Assembly (NCBI RefSeq): GCF_005155025.1
Contig: NZ_CP039731.1
Span: forward strand, 2,976,001 to 3,040,000
Direction of reading: 5' to 3'
Origin: Aquitalea aquatilis
GTDB lineage: Bacteria; Pseudomonadota; Gammaproteobacteria; Burkholderiales; Chromobacteriaceae
Length of the DNA stretch: 64,000 bases
A program made the position numbers and the translations under genes. The notes under the pieces were generated by a model. The model was given only the letters and a program-made list of their open reading frames with translations, was not told the DNA's origin and made no database searches. Shown one piece after another: positions 27,420-36,165 of this stretch (its first letter is position 1; each line of letters opens with the position of its first letter).

Positions 27420-27620
27420 TCAAGAGGATGCGGCGGTTTTGTGCTGCCGATACAGGCAGGGCTGGCCGGAGGCTTCCAGCACGTCCTGGCAGGGCTGGCG
27501 CTTGCTCTTGATCTGCAAGGCATGGCAGGCATAGGGGAAGCGTGCGTCGTGGCTGATGTAATAGTGGCGGCAGCCCTGACAGCGCAGACGGGCAGCCGTG
27601 GTATGGCTGGTGGTGGGCAT
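27420..27620 (-). CDS. Small Cys-rich protein
   Basis: A 66-residue protein with a C-x2-C...C...C...C arrangement (CQGCRHYYISHDARFPYACH, then QPCQDVLEASGQPCLY), resembling a widespread uncharacterised small Cys protein family sometimes mis-annotated as a uracil-DNA-glycosylase-related protein. The ATG at 27620 is chosen over an in-frame TTG at 27635; no clear ribosome site is seen. The pattern suggests a metal-binding module. Confidence 0.6.
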   Translation of the reverse strand: MPTTSHTTAARLRCQGCRHYYISHDARFPYACHALQIKSKRQPCQDVLEASGQPCLYRQHKTAASS

Positions 27621-27790
27621 GGGATGGTGTGGCAACGGGTCGTGGGTGGATTGTGCCGCGAGTGGTGCGGAATGTGAATATTTGTTTTAAATGATGATGG
27701 CGGCTGTCATTTTTGATATAAAGCTACATTGCCCCCTGCCGTTTTCGTCTGACTTCTTTCGACGGCTCAAAGCGGCTGACATCGATCACT

Positions 27791-28984
27791 ATGAATATCA
27801 ACCCCGTATTGGTGCTGGCACCCATCTTCCTCACCACCGAGTTGCTGAGCCTGGCACTGTGCATGGTGCTGGCTTCGCTGCGCAGCAGCGGGCTGCCCGG
27901 TGTGCGCCAATGGCTGCTGGCCAATGTGGCGGTGGTGGTCTACCTGCCATTGCTGGGTTTGCGCGACATCATTCCCGACGCCTTATCCATCGTGCTGGCC
28001 AATGGCATGCTGGCGCTGTCGGCTGCTTGCTATTACGCCGGCTGCGCCCACTTCCTCGGCCAGCCGCCACGCTGGAAATACCTGCTTGCAGGAGCCGCAC
28101 TGCAAGTGCTGGCGGTGGTCTACTGGCGTTATGGTTTCAACAGCCTGCCTTTGCGGGTGATGGCGGTTTCTGCTTATGCTGCGGTGGTTTGCACGGCCAC
28201 CGCCTGGCTGATGCTGCGGCATTACACCGGCCGCCGCAACAGCGTGCACTACCGTCTGCTGACGGGCTTGTCCTGCCTGTTTGCCATGGCACAGATCGTG
28301 CGCAGCATTTATTTCGGCATGATGCAGCCCGAACCTACCCACATCATGCTGGCCAGTGGCTGGAATGTAGTGTTGCTGTGTATCGGCGCGGCCATCATGC
28401 CGGCCTTATCGATGGCCGCGGTGCTGATGTTGCACGAGGCATTGCAGACCGAGGCCGAAGAGGCCGCCAATCGCGACTTCATGACCGGCGCCTTGTCACG
28501 CAAGCATCTGTTTGCCACCGGCCAGCAGTTCATTCTGCAGGCGGCAGCCACCCGCCGTCCGCTGACCCTGCTGCTGATCGATCTGGATCATTTCAAAATC
28601 ATCAATGACACCTATGGCCACGCGGCGGGCGATGAAGTGTTGCGGGCCTTTGCCGACATGGTGGGCGAGCATTTGCGCGGCCGCGATGTGCTGGGCCGGC
28701 TGGGTGGCGAGGAGTTTGCGGTATTGCTGCCGGATGCCAGTGTCGCATCGGCGCAGCTGGTGGCCGAGCGGCTACGCTTGCGCGCACAGCAGCATCAGGT
28801 AGTCAGTAGTTTTGGTACATGCCACTACAGCATCAGCATAGGTGTGGCCGGCTGGCTGGGCGGGGAGAGCTTCGACCAGCTGTGCCAGTGTGCGGATCAG
28901 GCCTTGTATCAGGCCAAGAATAGCGGTCGCAACCGGGTGCATACCAGTCAGGCTGAGCTGGCGTTGCTGCCGCAGTCGGCCTGA
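27791..28984 (+). CDS. Membrane-bound diguanylate cyclase
   Basis: A 397-residue protein with six to seven hydrophobic segments in residues 1-215 and a C-terminal GGDEF domain that makes c-di-GMP from two GTP. The catalytic motif is GGEEF at 305-309, the substrate-binding DLDHFKIINDTYGH is intact, and the inhibitory I-site RGRD (296-299) lies five residues upstream, so product feedback is expected. The sensor input of the membrane region is unknown. An AT-rich stretch precedes the start. Confidence 0.92.
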   Translation: MNINPVLVLAPIFLTTELLSLALCMVLASLRSSGLPGVRQWLLANVAVVVYLPLLGLRDIIPDALSIVLANGMLALSAACYYAGCAHFLGQPPRWKYLLAGAALQVLAVVYWRYGFNSLPLRVMAVSAYAAVVCTATAWLMLRHYTGRRNSVHYRLLTGLSCLFAMAQIVRSIYFGMMQPEPTHIMLASGWNVVLLCIGAAIMPALSMAAVLMLHEALQTEAEEAANRDFMTGALSRKHLFATGQQFILQAAATRRPLTLLLIDLDHFKIINDTYGHAAGDEVLRAFADMVGEHLRGRDVLGRLGGEEFAVLLPDASVASAQLVAERLRLRAQQHQVVSSFGTCHYSISIGVAGWLGGESFDQLCQCADQALYQAKNSGRNRVHTSQAELALLPQSA

Positions 28985-29060
28985 GCTTGCGCTTTTCGCT
29001 GGCTGTATCGTGGCCAGCGCTTGGCGGTTGAGGCGAGGCCGGCGTCTGGCGGGGAAGGGT

Positions 29061-29258
29061 TCAGGCCTTGGTGTCGACGCTATTGCCCAGATGGCTGGGG
29101 TTGCTGACGTATTCGTAGACACCGACACCCAGGGCGGCGGCGGCGAGCAGTGGGTGGGCTTCTACCACCGACGCCGCCTCGGTCACCACGGAAGCGGTGG
29201 CCTTGAGCATCGCCCCACCTGATGTGCTGATGAAAGAACCTACCGCTCCCAGAAACAT
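29061..29258 (-). CDS. Small hydrophobic protein with YjfB-like C-terminus
   Basis: A 65-residue protein beginning MFLGAVGSF, with AAGGGAT before the ATG. It has two apolar segments (GAVGSFISTSGGAML and HPLLAAAALGVGVYEYV) and ends NPSHLGNSVDTKA, almost the same ending as the YjfB-like protein at 7215-7409 (NPAHLGQSVDVRA). The rest is unlike that protein. Function unknown. The MITE-like repeat lies 13 bp upstream of the start codon, so its promoter may lie in the element. Confidence 0.65.
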   Translation of the reverse strand: MFLGAVGSFISTSGGAMLKATASVVTEAASVVEAHPLLAAAALGVGVYEYVSNPSHLGNSVDTKA

Positions 29259-29271
29259 GGTTTTATCCCTT

Positions 29272-29434
29272 AGAACCTGCTCATCGTCTGCTGGATTGAG
29301 TCGAGATGGGGCTGAGATTGCGTTGAAAACACCTGCGGAATGCTCATTTACTCTAGGTAAACTCTGCTTCCTCACTTGTTTTCGGTCGTTTTCGCCTTGT
29401 CTCACTCTAGCTCGCGAGCCTTTGAACAGGCTCT
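29272..29434. mobile_element. MITE-like repeat, copy A (163 bp)
   Basis: This element shares length and about four fifths of its sequence (by eye) with 54790-54951, in the same orientation. Its ends form an imperfect 12-bp inverted repeat (AGAACCTGCTCA / TGAACAGGCTCT). An inner inverted repeat sits in TTTAC...GTAAA. There is no coding capacity. Confidence 0.75.
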
Positions 29435-29571
29435 TCGTGCATTTCAACTGCTATCGGCAGCCATGCAGCGGGCTTGAGGCGGTTTACCCGGATTTACACC
29501 GGGCAGCCGGCAGGCGTTACCAAAAGCAGGTTTGCCCGGCCGGCCCTTGCTGGAGGCCTGGCTGGGCAGCG

Positions 29572-30663
29572 TTAGTCAGTCTGCTTGCGGACATCCAGTA
29601 ATTCTTGCAGCTGCGACAGGGTGGAATCGTCCTTGACCACGTGTTGCAGCCATTCTTCCAGGCTCATTTCCGCCCAGCGGGCCGCCCGTTCCGCCAGTGC
29701 TGCCACCGGGCTGTGTGGTTCATGTACGCGGAAATAGCGGGCGACTTCGCCCAGCATCTGCACTGCTTGTTCACGGCTGTGGATCTGGCCGTCAAAGTTA
29801 AGCGGGTGCGCCGGGGCCGGGTGATGGATGGTGGCGGTGGGCATGGCGGGTCTGCTCTCCTGCGGGGCGGGCTGAGGCCGCGTGGTAGTCGGGGCGGCTT
29901 CCGGTGTGGTCTGCTTGCGATAACGCAATACCAGGTCCTGGCAGGCGTAGATGGCATTGCGGGCGTCGACCAGGCTGGGCGCATGTTCGCCAAAACGCTG
30001 CTCCAGTTTCTGCTCCAGCAGTTCATAGCATTGATGCGACTGCACCAGTTGCTCGTGGACCGTGCTAAACCAGCCTGCACCGCAGAGGGTGGCGGCTTTT
30101 TCAAAGCTTTCCCCCGGCAGCTTGCCTTCGGCAATGGCGGCCTCGCGCGCGGCGGCATCCTTCAGCCCCAGATTGTCCACTTCCCGTGATTGCTGCCAGT
30201 CGTTCCAGCCATAGCCGCCAAACTCGGGCTTAATGAGTGGCGTGGCACGGATGGCGGCTGCCAGTTGCTGATTCAGCCATTCCAGCTTGCCGATGCGTTC
30301 GTCCAGATCTTGCGGGTCCAGCTCGGGATAGCCGCTGGCCCAGTATTGATCCAGCCAGCCATTGAGCAGGCTCAGTCCCAGCGGCAGGCTGGCAATGCCT
30401 TGTTGCTGCAGCAGGGCTTCCGCCAGCCAGACAATCAGTTGCAGATCCTTGCTTTGTTGGCTTAAGGCCTGTTCGCACAGCCGTATGACCTTGGGCCATT
30501 CGGCTAGCTTCAGGGTCTGTTCCCATTCGCCCTGGGCCAGGCCGGGGTCGTCGCTGCGGCGGGCTTCGCGAATCTGGTCGAACAGCACCGAGTAGCTGAG
30601 GTCTTCGCCCGCCGGCTGCGAGCCGGCAATCGGTGCCAGCAGTTGTTCAAGCTTGTCTTGCAT
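29572..30663 (-). CDS. tssA: T6SS TssA
   Basis: A 363-residue TssA (ImpA N-terminal family), a baseplate/sheath-assembly organiser of type VI secretion. The N-terminal ImpA domain is clear ([43 protein letters not shown]). The C-terminal part ([36 protein letters not shown]) matches the short TssA class. The start at 30663 has AGGA upstream; the in-frame ATG at 30699 does not. Last gene of the minus-strand T6SS locus, 68 bp after PAAR. Confidence 0.93.
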   Translation of the reverse strand: MQDKLEQLLAPIAGSQPAGEDLSYSVLFDQIREARRSDDPGLAQGEWEQTLKLAEWPKVIRLCEQALSQQSKDLQLIVWLAEALLQQQGIASLPLGLSLLNGWLDQYWASGYPELDPQDLDERIGKLEWLNQQLAAAIRATPLIKPEFGGYGWNDWQQSREVDNLGLKDAAAREAAIAEGKLPGESFEKAATLCGAGWFSTVHEQLVQSHQCYELLEQKLEQRFGEHAPSLVDARNAIYACQDLVLRYRKQTTPEAAPTTTRPQPAPQESRPAMPTATIHHPAPAHPLNFDGQIHSREQAVQMLGEVARYFRVHEPHSPVAALAERAARWAEMSLEEWLQHVVKDDSTLSQLQELLDVRKQTD

Positions 30664-30731
30664 GAGGTGTCCTGAAAAATGGAGTGGCTGGCTATCCATG
30701 GTTAGCCAGCACTTTTGTTTTGCTGCCGGGC

Positions 30732-30995
30732 TTAGCCCTTGCCGACTTCCGGCATGGTAGAAATCAGTACCGCGCCGCAGCTGGTTTTGTGGCCTTCCAG
30801 GGCCACTGGCTTGCCACCGACCAGCCAGGAGGAGTCACCCTCGACGATGCTGCAATTGCTATGGCCATTGCGTGGACAGCTGACACTGTCACCGAGGCAG
30901 GCCACCTGCTTGCCAAACAGGGTGGTAGAGGAGGCGGCGCTGAGCACATTGCCGCCATGATCGGTAGGGTCGCCAAGACGGATGACGCGTTTCAT
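30732..30995 (-). CDS. PAAR-domain spike tip protein
   Basis: An 87-residue PAAR protein that sharpens the VgrG spike of T6SS. The pattern [17 protein letters not shown], a central [11 protein letters not shown] and [20 protein letters not shown] with regular His/Cys supports zinc binding at the tip. It lacks any effector extension. The start overlaps the stop of the membrane-protein gene (ATGA), so they are coupled. Confidence 0.93.
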   Translation of the reverse strand: MKRVIRLGDPTDHGGNVLSAASSTTLFGKQVACLGDSVSCPRNGHSNCSIVEGDSSWLVGGKPVALEGHKTSCGAVLISTMPEVGKG

Positions 30996-32437
30996 GCGGG
31001 TATTTCCTCCACGGTGGGACGTATCACGCTCAGGCAGGCTTCATCGTGGCTGAACTGCACCAGCATGACGGGCGCACCCAGCTGGGTGCTGCGGGTGATG
31101 GCCTGTGCGGTAAGCAAGGCCGTGGTGGCTGCGCCGACATTGCCCCATTCGCGCACGCTGTTGCTGGCCTGATCGATGGGATGCAGCTCGATCTGATGGC
31201 GGCTGAGCGCACCGGACAAGGCTGAGAGGCGGGTACCGCCCACATCGACATCGCCGCTGTTATGGCTGAGCCAGGCCAGGCTGGTGGCGCGGTTGTTGTC
31301 TGGCTGGGCGTCTTCCTCGCTGAAGGGGTAGTCCAGCAAGCGGCCGTTCACCAGAGCATTGTCCAGCAGGCTTTGCAGCTGGCGGGCCAGCTGCATGGCG
31401 CGCATGGCTGCCGGGCCACGGCTGGCGGTGGCCAGCTGGGCGAGCAGGGGCAAGGCTGCCAGTGAAGCCTGAAAGGATGGTGGGACCGGCCCCCATTCCG
31501 GCGAACCGGCCACGGTATTTTTCTCCCAGTACGGCTGGTAGGGGTCTGGCTGGTCATCAACTGCCGTATTCACCGGGCTGGCGGCTGCATCTTGCTGCGG
31601 CAGGTCGCTACGCAAAAACAGCATGGCTACCAGGGCAATGCCGGGGCGGCCGCGCCATGCCAGTTCCGGGTCCGGGCTGTTTTCCTGCCATGGCTCGTCG
31701 TCTTCCTCAAAGGGCAGACCAGGCGCATCGGCGGCCAGCACCACCAGGCCGGGCAGCTCGGGCGTTTGTTGCAGCACTTGTGCCACCCGTTCCGCCAGCG
31801 GGCCATTGCCGGGAAGAAAGCGGCAATCCTGCGAAGGTGCTTGTTGCAGGCCAAGGCTTTGTTGCACAGCTTCGAGCTGGGCCGTCTTGAGAGCGTCAAG
31901 TTGCTCTATGCCGGACAGCGTGGGAATGACCTCGGTATACAGTGGCAACCAGGCGGCCCCGGCGGCCTCAGCATACAGTCGTGACAAGGCCTCCTGCAGC
32001 AGCGGCGTGATGGCATCCAGCACGTTGTCTGCTTCGATATCGTCCTGGCTGATGCTTTCCCACTCGTAAGCGCTGTCGGTTTCTGTCAGCCAGTCGGCCT
32101 CGTCCTTCACCGGCAGTGCCGTGCCGTACAGCCAGCGGCAGTCTATGGTGTACTGTCTTTCGCGCAGGGCGTTCTGGTGCTGCTGGCGGGCAGCCTCGCG
32201 GGTGGCGGTTCTTTCGGCTTCGGCACTGGCGGCGGCGGCTTGCTGCGCCGCCTGCTCGCGCCGCTGCCGCAATACGCCCCACCAGCGAATGGCCAGCGTG
32301 GCCGCGACCGGCGGCACGATGTGCAATAGCAAGATGGCCGAAGGGCTGATGCGCTGCCAGCTGAGCGGCAGCACCAGCCATAGCAGCCCCCACCAGCCTA
32401 TGGTGAGGCCCCCAAGCAGGGCGGGTAGTCTCCACAT
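30992..32437 (-). CDS. T6SS-associated membrane protein of unknown function
   Basis: A 481-residue protein with two N-terminal membrane segments (residues about 5-27 and 33-52), a basic/Ala-rich coiled coil (57-93) and a large soluble domain split by an acidic linker. The C-terminal half contains SLAWLSHNSGDVDVGG and TALLTAQAITRSTQLGAPVML. It sits between clpV and PAAR, overlapping PAAR by 4 bp. I do not recognise a named Tss or Tag family; by position it could aid spike loading or effector export. Confidence 0.75.
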   Translation of the reverse strand: MWRLPALLGGLTIGWWGLLWLVLPLSWQRISPSAILLLHIVPPVAATLAIRWWGVLRQRREQAAQQAAAASAEAERTATREAARQQHQNALRERQYTIDCRWLYGTALPVKDEADWLTETDSAYEWESISQDDIEADNVLDAITPLLQEALSRLYAEAAGAAWLPLYTEVIPTLSGIEQLDALKTAQLEAVQQSLGLQQAPSQDCRFLPGNGPLAERVAQVLQQTPELPGLVVLAADAPGLPFEEDDEPWQENSPDPELAWRGRPGIALVAMLFLRSDLPQQDAAASPVNTAVDDQPDPYQPYWEKNTVAGSPEWGPVPPSFQASLAALPLLAQLATASRGPAAMRAMQLARQLQSLLDNALVNGRLLDYPFSEEDAQPDNNRATSLAWLSHNSGDVDVGGTRLSALSGALSRHQIELHPIDQASNSVREWGNVGAATTALLTAQAITRSTQLGAPVMLVQFSHDEACLSVIRPTVEEIPA

Positions 32438-32449
32438 GGTGCCGGGTCC

Positions 32450-35095
32450 TTAGCTCAGACGCACTTTGATCTGCTCGCCCTTGAGCGAGACGGCGATTTT
32501 CTTCACCGGCTTGCCGCTGGCCATGCGGCCCAGCAAGTCACTGGAGATTTGCGCCAGCAGGGTGCGGGTGAGGATGGCATCGGCATTGCGCGCGCCACTG
32601 TCCACATCCATGCAGCGTGCGGCGATTTGCTCGGCCAACTCCTGCGGGAATTCCACCTTGGCACCGTGATTGTTGGCGATGCGCTGGCGAATCTTCTCCA
32701 GCTTGAGGGCAACAATGGCCTGCAGGACTTCGTCGCTGATGGGGAAATAGGGGACGATATCCAGCCGGCCCAGCAGGGCGGGTTTGAATACCTGCTGCAA
32801 GGTGGGCCGCAGGATTTCCACCAGGTCGGCGGCGGTCGGCTCGCGGTTCTCGCCTTCGACCGTGACGCCGTGTTCGCAGGCGCGCATCACCAAGTCGGTG
32901 CCGGTATTGGAGGTCAGCAGGATGATGGTGTTCTTGAAGTCCACCTCGCGCCCTTCGCTGTCTTCCAGCTGGCCTTTGTCAAAGACCTGGAAGAACAGCT
33001 CCATGACGTCGGGGTGGGCTTTTTCCACCTCATCCAGCAGCACCACGGAGTAAGGCTTGCGGCGTACGGCTTCGGTCAGTACGCCACCTTCGCCGTAACC
33101 CACATAGCCCGGAGGCGAGCCTTTCAGCCCGGATACGCTGTGCGCTTCCTGGTATTCGGACATATTGATGGTGATCAGATTGCGTTCGCCGCCATAGAGG
33201 GCTTCGGCCAGCGCCAGTGCGGTTTCGGTCTTGCCCACGCCGGATGGGCCAACCAGCATGAATACCCCCTTGGGCTTGCCGGGGTCTTCCAGATTGGCCT
33301 TGGCGATCTGCACCCGCTCGGCAATCTGCGCCAGTGCATGTTGCTGGCCGATCACCCGCTCGCCCAGCAGGCTGGCCAGCCGCTGCACCTGTTCCAGCTC
33401 ATTGCTGACCATGCGGCCCAGCGGAATGCCGGTCCAGCCGGAGATCACGTCGGCGATGACGCTTTCGTCCACGCACTCGAAGGCCAGCGGTTGCTGCTGT
33501 TGCAGGGCGCGCAAAGCCTTGCGCTTGAGCAGCAGCGGGCTGGGCTTTTTGCTGCTGGGCTTGGCGCTGTCGGTTTGCTGCTTCAGCGCTTCGATTTCGC
33601 TGACCAGCTGTTGCTGCTCCTCCCAGGCGGCGTGCAGCTGCTGCAAGTCCTGCTGCAGCAGGGCGTGTCGGGTCTGCAGCTCGGCAATGCGTTCGGCATG
33701 GCCTTCTTCGCGCTGCAAGGCGGCAATTTCACGCTCGATATTAGCCAGCAATACGCTGACATCTTCCACCGGGCCTGGCTTGCCGGCGCGGGACAGGGCG
33801 ACGCGGGCGCAAGCGGTATCCAGCACGCTGATGGCCTTGTCCGGCAGCTGCCGCCCGGTGATGTAACGGCTGGACAGGTGCACGGCAGCGGTAATGGCTT
33901 CGTTGAGGATGTCCACCTGATGGTGATCCTGCATGGCCTGGGTAAGCCCGCGCACCATCTGCACGGCGATGTCGGGTACGGGCTCTTCCACTTTCACCAC
34001 CTGGAAGCGGCGTGCCAGGGCAGCATCTTTTTCAAAGTATTTCTTGTACTCGGCCCAGGTGGTGGCGGCGATGGTGCGCAATTCGCCACGTGCCAGCGCC
34101 GGTTTCAGCAGATTGGCCGCGTCGTTCTGGCCGGCGGCACCACCCGCGCCAATCATGGTGTGGGCTTCGTCGATAAACAGAATGATGGGCTGCGGGCTGG
34201 CCTTGACCTCGTCGATGACCTGACGCAGCCGGTTTTCAAACTCGCCCTTGACGCTGGCGCCGGCTTGCAGCAGCCCCAGGTCCAGCGTGCGCAGGGCCAC
34301 GCCCAGCAACACATCCGGTACTTCCTGCCGCACGATCTTGCGTGCCAGCCCCTCGACCACGGCGGTTTTGCCCACGCCCGGTTCGCCGGTCAGGATGGGG
34401 TTGTTCTGACGGCGACGCATCAGGATGTCGATCATCTGGCGGATTTCACCATCGCGCCCCAGGATGGGGTCGATCTTGCCGGCGCGGGCCTGGGCGGTGA
34501 GGTCTATCGTGTACTTGTCGAGCGCCGGGCTGCCACGGCCTGCCGGGCGCGCTGCGGCGCTACCGGGCTGCTCGTTGCTGTCGTCGTCGGCTTCCTCGTC
34601 GCCGCTGAGGCCGCTGGCCGCTTCGCCGCCGTGCTGGCGCAATTGGCGGTAAGCGCCTTGCAACTGGCTGGAATCCTGCCGGGCCAGGCTGCGCGAGCCG
34701 GATTGCAGCGCATTGCGCAGGGCGTCATCGCGCCACAGCACTAGGAGCAGGTCCAGGGTGGAGATACTGTCCTGGCCATATTCCATGCTGGCCAGCAACC
34801 AGGCCTTTTCCAGCCATTGCGGCAGCCAGGCGGACAGCACCGGGTTGCGGGTATTGCCGCTGCGGAAGGCGTCCAGCGCAGCATCCAGCTCGCGGTTGAC
34901 CTGTACCACCGGTAGGCCTAGTGCCTGCAGCGCAGACAGCGCGGCATTGTCTGCCTGGTCCAGCATGGCCAGCAGGACGTGTTCGATTTCCACTTCAAAA
35001 TGGGTGCGCGCCAGCGCGCGGCTGGCAGCTTGCTCTACTGCCTGGCGTGCGGTGGGGGTGAGTCGTTCGATAAGGGATTTCAAAGATACCGACAT
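32450..35095 (-). CDS. clpV: T6SS sheath-disassembly ATPase ClpV/TssH
   Basis: An 881-residue AAA+ unfoldase of the Clp/Hsp100 class that recycles contracted VipA/VipB sheath. Order: Clp N-domain (residues 1-150), AAA-1 with Walker A GEPGVGKT and Walker B ILFIDEAH, a middle coiled coil, and AAA-2 with GPSGVGKT and [14 protein letters not shown]. The start at 35095 ([10 protein letters not shown]) is preferred over the frame from 35113. It is 13 bp ahead of the membrane-protein gene. Confidence 0.96.
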   Translation of the reverse strand: MSVSLKSLIERLTPTARQAVEQAASRALARTHFEVEIEHVLLAMLDQADNAALSALQALGLPVVQVNRELDAALDAFRSGNTRNPVLSAWLPQWLEKAWLLASMEYGQDSISTLDLLLVLWRDDALRNALQSGSRSLARQDSSQLQGAYRQLRQHGGEAASGLSGDEEADDDSNEQPGSAAARPAGRGSPALDKYTIDLTAQARAGKIDPILGRDGEIRQMIDILMRRRQNNPILTGEPGVGKTAVVEGLARKIVRQEVPDVLLGVALRTLDLGLLQAGASVKGEFENRLRQVIDEVKASPQPIILFIDEAHTMIGAGGAAGQNDAANLLKPALARGELRTIAATTWAEYKKYFEKDAALARRFQVVKVEEPVPDIAVQMVRGLTQAMQDHHQVDILNEAITAAVHLSSRYITGRQLPDKAISVLDTACARVALSRAGKPGPVEDVSVLLANIEREIAALQREEGHAERIAELQTRHALLQQDLQQLHAAWEEQQQLVSEIEALKQQTDSAKPSSKKPSPLLLKRKALRALQQQQPLAFECVDESVIADVISGWTGIPLGRMVSNELEQVQRLASLLGERVIGQQHALAQIAERVQIAKANLEDPGKPKGVFMLVGPSGVGKTETALALAEALYGGERNLITINMSEYQEAHSVSGLKGSPPGYVGYGEGGVLTEAVRRKPYSVVLLDEVEKAHPDVMELFFQVFDKGQLEDSEGREVDFKNTIILLTSNTGTDLVMRACEHGVTVEGENREPTAADLVEILRPTLQQVFKPALLGRLDIVPYFPISDEVLQAIVALKLEKIRQRIANNHGAKVEFPQELAEQIAARCMDVDSGARNADAILTRTLLAQISSDLLGRMASGKPVKKIAVSLKGEQIKVRLS

Positions 35096-35139
35096 AGGTT
35101 TTCCAATAAGCACAATTCAAATCAACAAGCCTGCTGCAA

Positions 35140-36165
35140 TCATTGCAGCAGGGCGTAACGCATATCATCCGGGTCGCGCTGTTGTGCGCCCAGCCAGCAA
35201 CTGCCGCCCAGCCGCAGGGCGTTGTCTGCAGCCAGCCGTGCCGGTGGTACGGCCTGTTTCTGCAATACCAGGCAGACATCCACCGCCAGATTGTGGCCGA
35301 CGGCAAACTTCAGCAGCGCCTGCAAGGCCTGTGCCGCCTGGCCTCCCGGTTGCAGGGCGTCGTAACGCTGGCGGTCCATGCTGCCCAGCCGCAGCTGCAG
35401 CCTGGTTTGCCGGTCCCATACCCGTGCGCCGGCCAGCACCGAAACTCCCAGCTCGCAGGCATGGCCGCCCAGGCGGCTTTGTTCGTCCTGCGGAATATTC
35501 ATCCATTGCCCGACAAACTGCTGCAGGCTGGCCGATACGCCGAAGAAGCCTTCCACCAGTGCCACCAGTGCCTGTCCCGACAAGGGTTTCTGGCTGAGCA
35601 GGCCGGCAAAGTAGACGAACAGATTTTCGTCTATGCCATTGTCACCTTGCAATTGCTGGCGCAAGGATTGCAGACCCAAGCCGCTCAAATCCAGCAGATT
35701 CCGGCTGAAGTCGTCTTCTTCGCCGGCCTCCACGCGAATCCAGTAACGGTATTTTTGCCAGGCCGCAAAAAACAGCGCGGCAGAGCGGTGGCTGAACAGG
35801 TCGAGAAAGGCGTGCAGCGAGTCGTCCTTGTATTGCTGGCGACGCTCCAGCAACAGCTCGGTATAGGAGGTGGGTAGTACACCGCTGGGACCGGTGAGGC
35901 CGATGAAGCTCTGCGTCATCTCGGCCAGGGTGTCACTCTCCTCAGCCGTGGCAGGTGGCCGGTAAGACTGCAGTTCGCTGGGTGGAAAACTGAGCGAGGC
36001 CAGGGTGCGGAAACGCAAACGCGGCGGCAGCGCGGCGCGGCGGCTATCGCGCTTGCGCGCACTCAGCCCCAGCAGCCGCACTGCCTGGAAAAAGCTGAAC
36101 TGGCTGGCGTCTTGCGCCAGCTCTGCGTTCAGATCACGAGGGCTTCGCCGGCGCGGGCTGGCCAT
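35140..36165 (-). CDS. tssG: T6SS baseplate protein TssG
   Basis: A 341-residue TssG, a baseplate wedge protein that binds TssF and TssK. Typical features are ASQFSFFQAVRLL at the N-terminus, the mid-region FIGLTGPSGVLPTSYTELLL, and the C-terminal LGGHACELGVSVLAGARVWDRQT. The start at 36165 has a GGAGG site; the gene overlaps the 3' end of tssF by 37 bp, as is usual for this pair. Confidence 0.95.
   Translation of the reverse strand: MASPRRRSPRDLNAELAQDASQFSFFQAVRLLGLSARKRDSRRAALPPRLRFRTLASLSFPPSELQSYRPPATAEESDTLAEMTQSFIGLTGPSGVLPTSYTELLLERRQQYKDDSLHAFLDLFSHRSAALFFAAWQKYRYWIRVEAGEEDDFSRNLLDLSGLGLQSLRQQLQGDNGIDENLFVYFAGLLSQKPLSGQALVALVEGFFGVSASLQQFVGQWMNIPQDEQSRLGGHACELGVSVLAGARVWDRQTRLQLRLGSMDRQRYDALQPGGQAAQALQALLKFAVGHNLAVDVCLVLQKQAVPPARLAADNALRLGGSCWLGAQQRDPDDMRYALLQ

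Noticed and set aside
27305-27532. 75-codon minus-strand frame overlapping the Cys-rich small gene
   Set aside because: Its residues (runs of Pro, Arg and Ser) look like an out-of-frame shadow; the overlapping Cys-rich frame has the better family pattern.
29259-29447. N-terminal extension of the small hydrophobic protein into the MITE-like repeat
   Set aside because: The extension encodes repeat sequence, and the ATG at 29258 has its own ribosome site.
32549-34744. 731-codon plus-strand open frame inside clpV
   Set aside because: clpV has both AAA domains intact on the minus strand; the plus frame has no recognisable domain.
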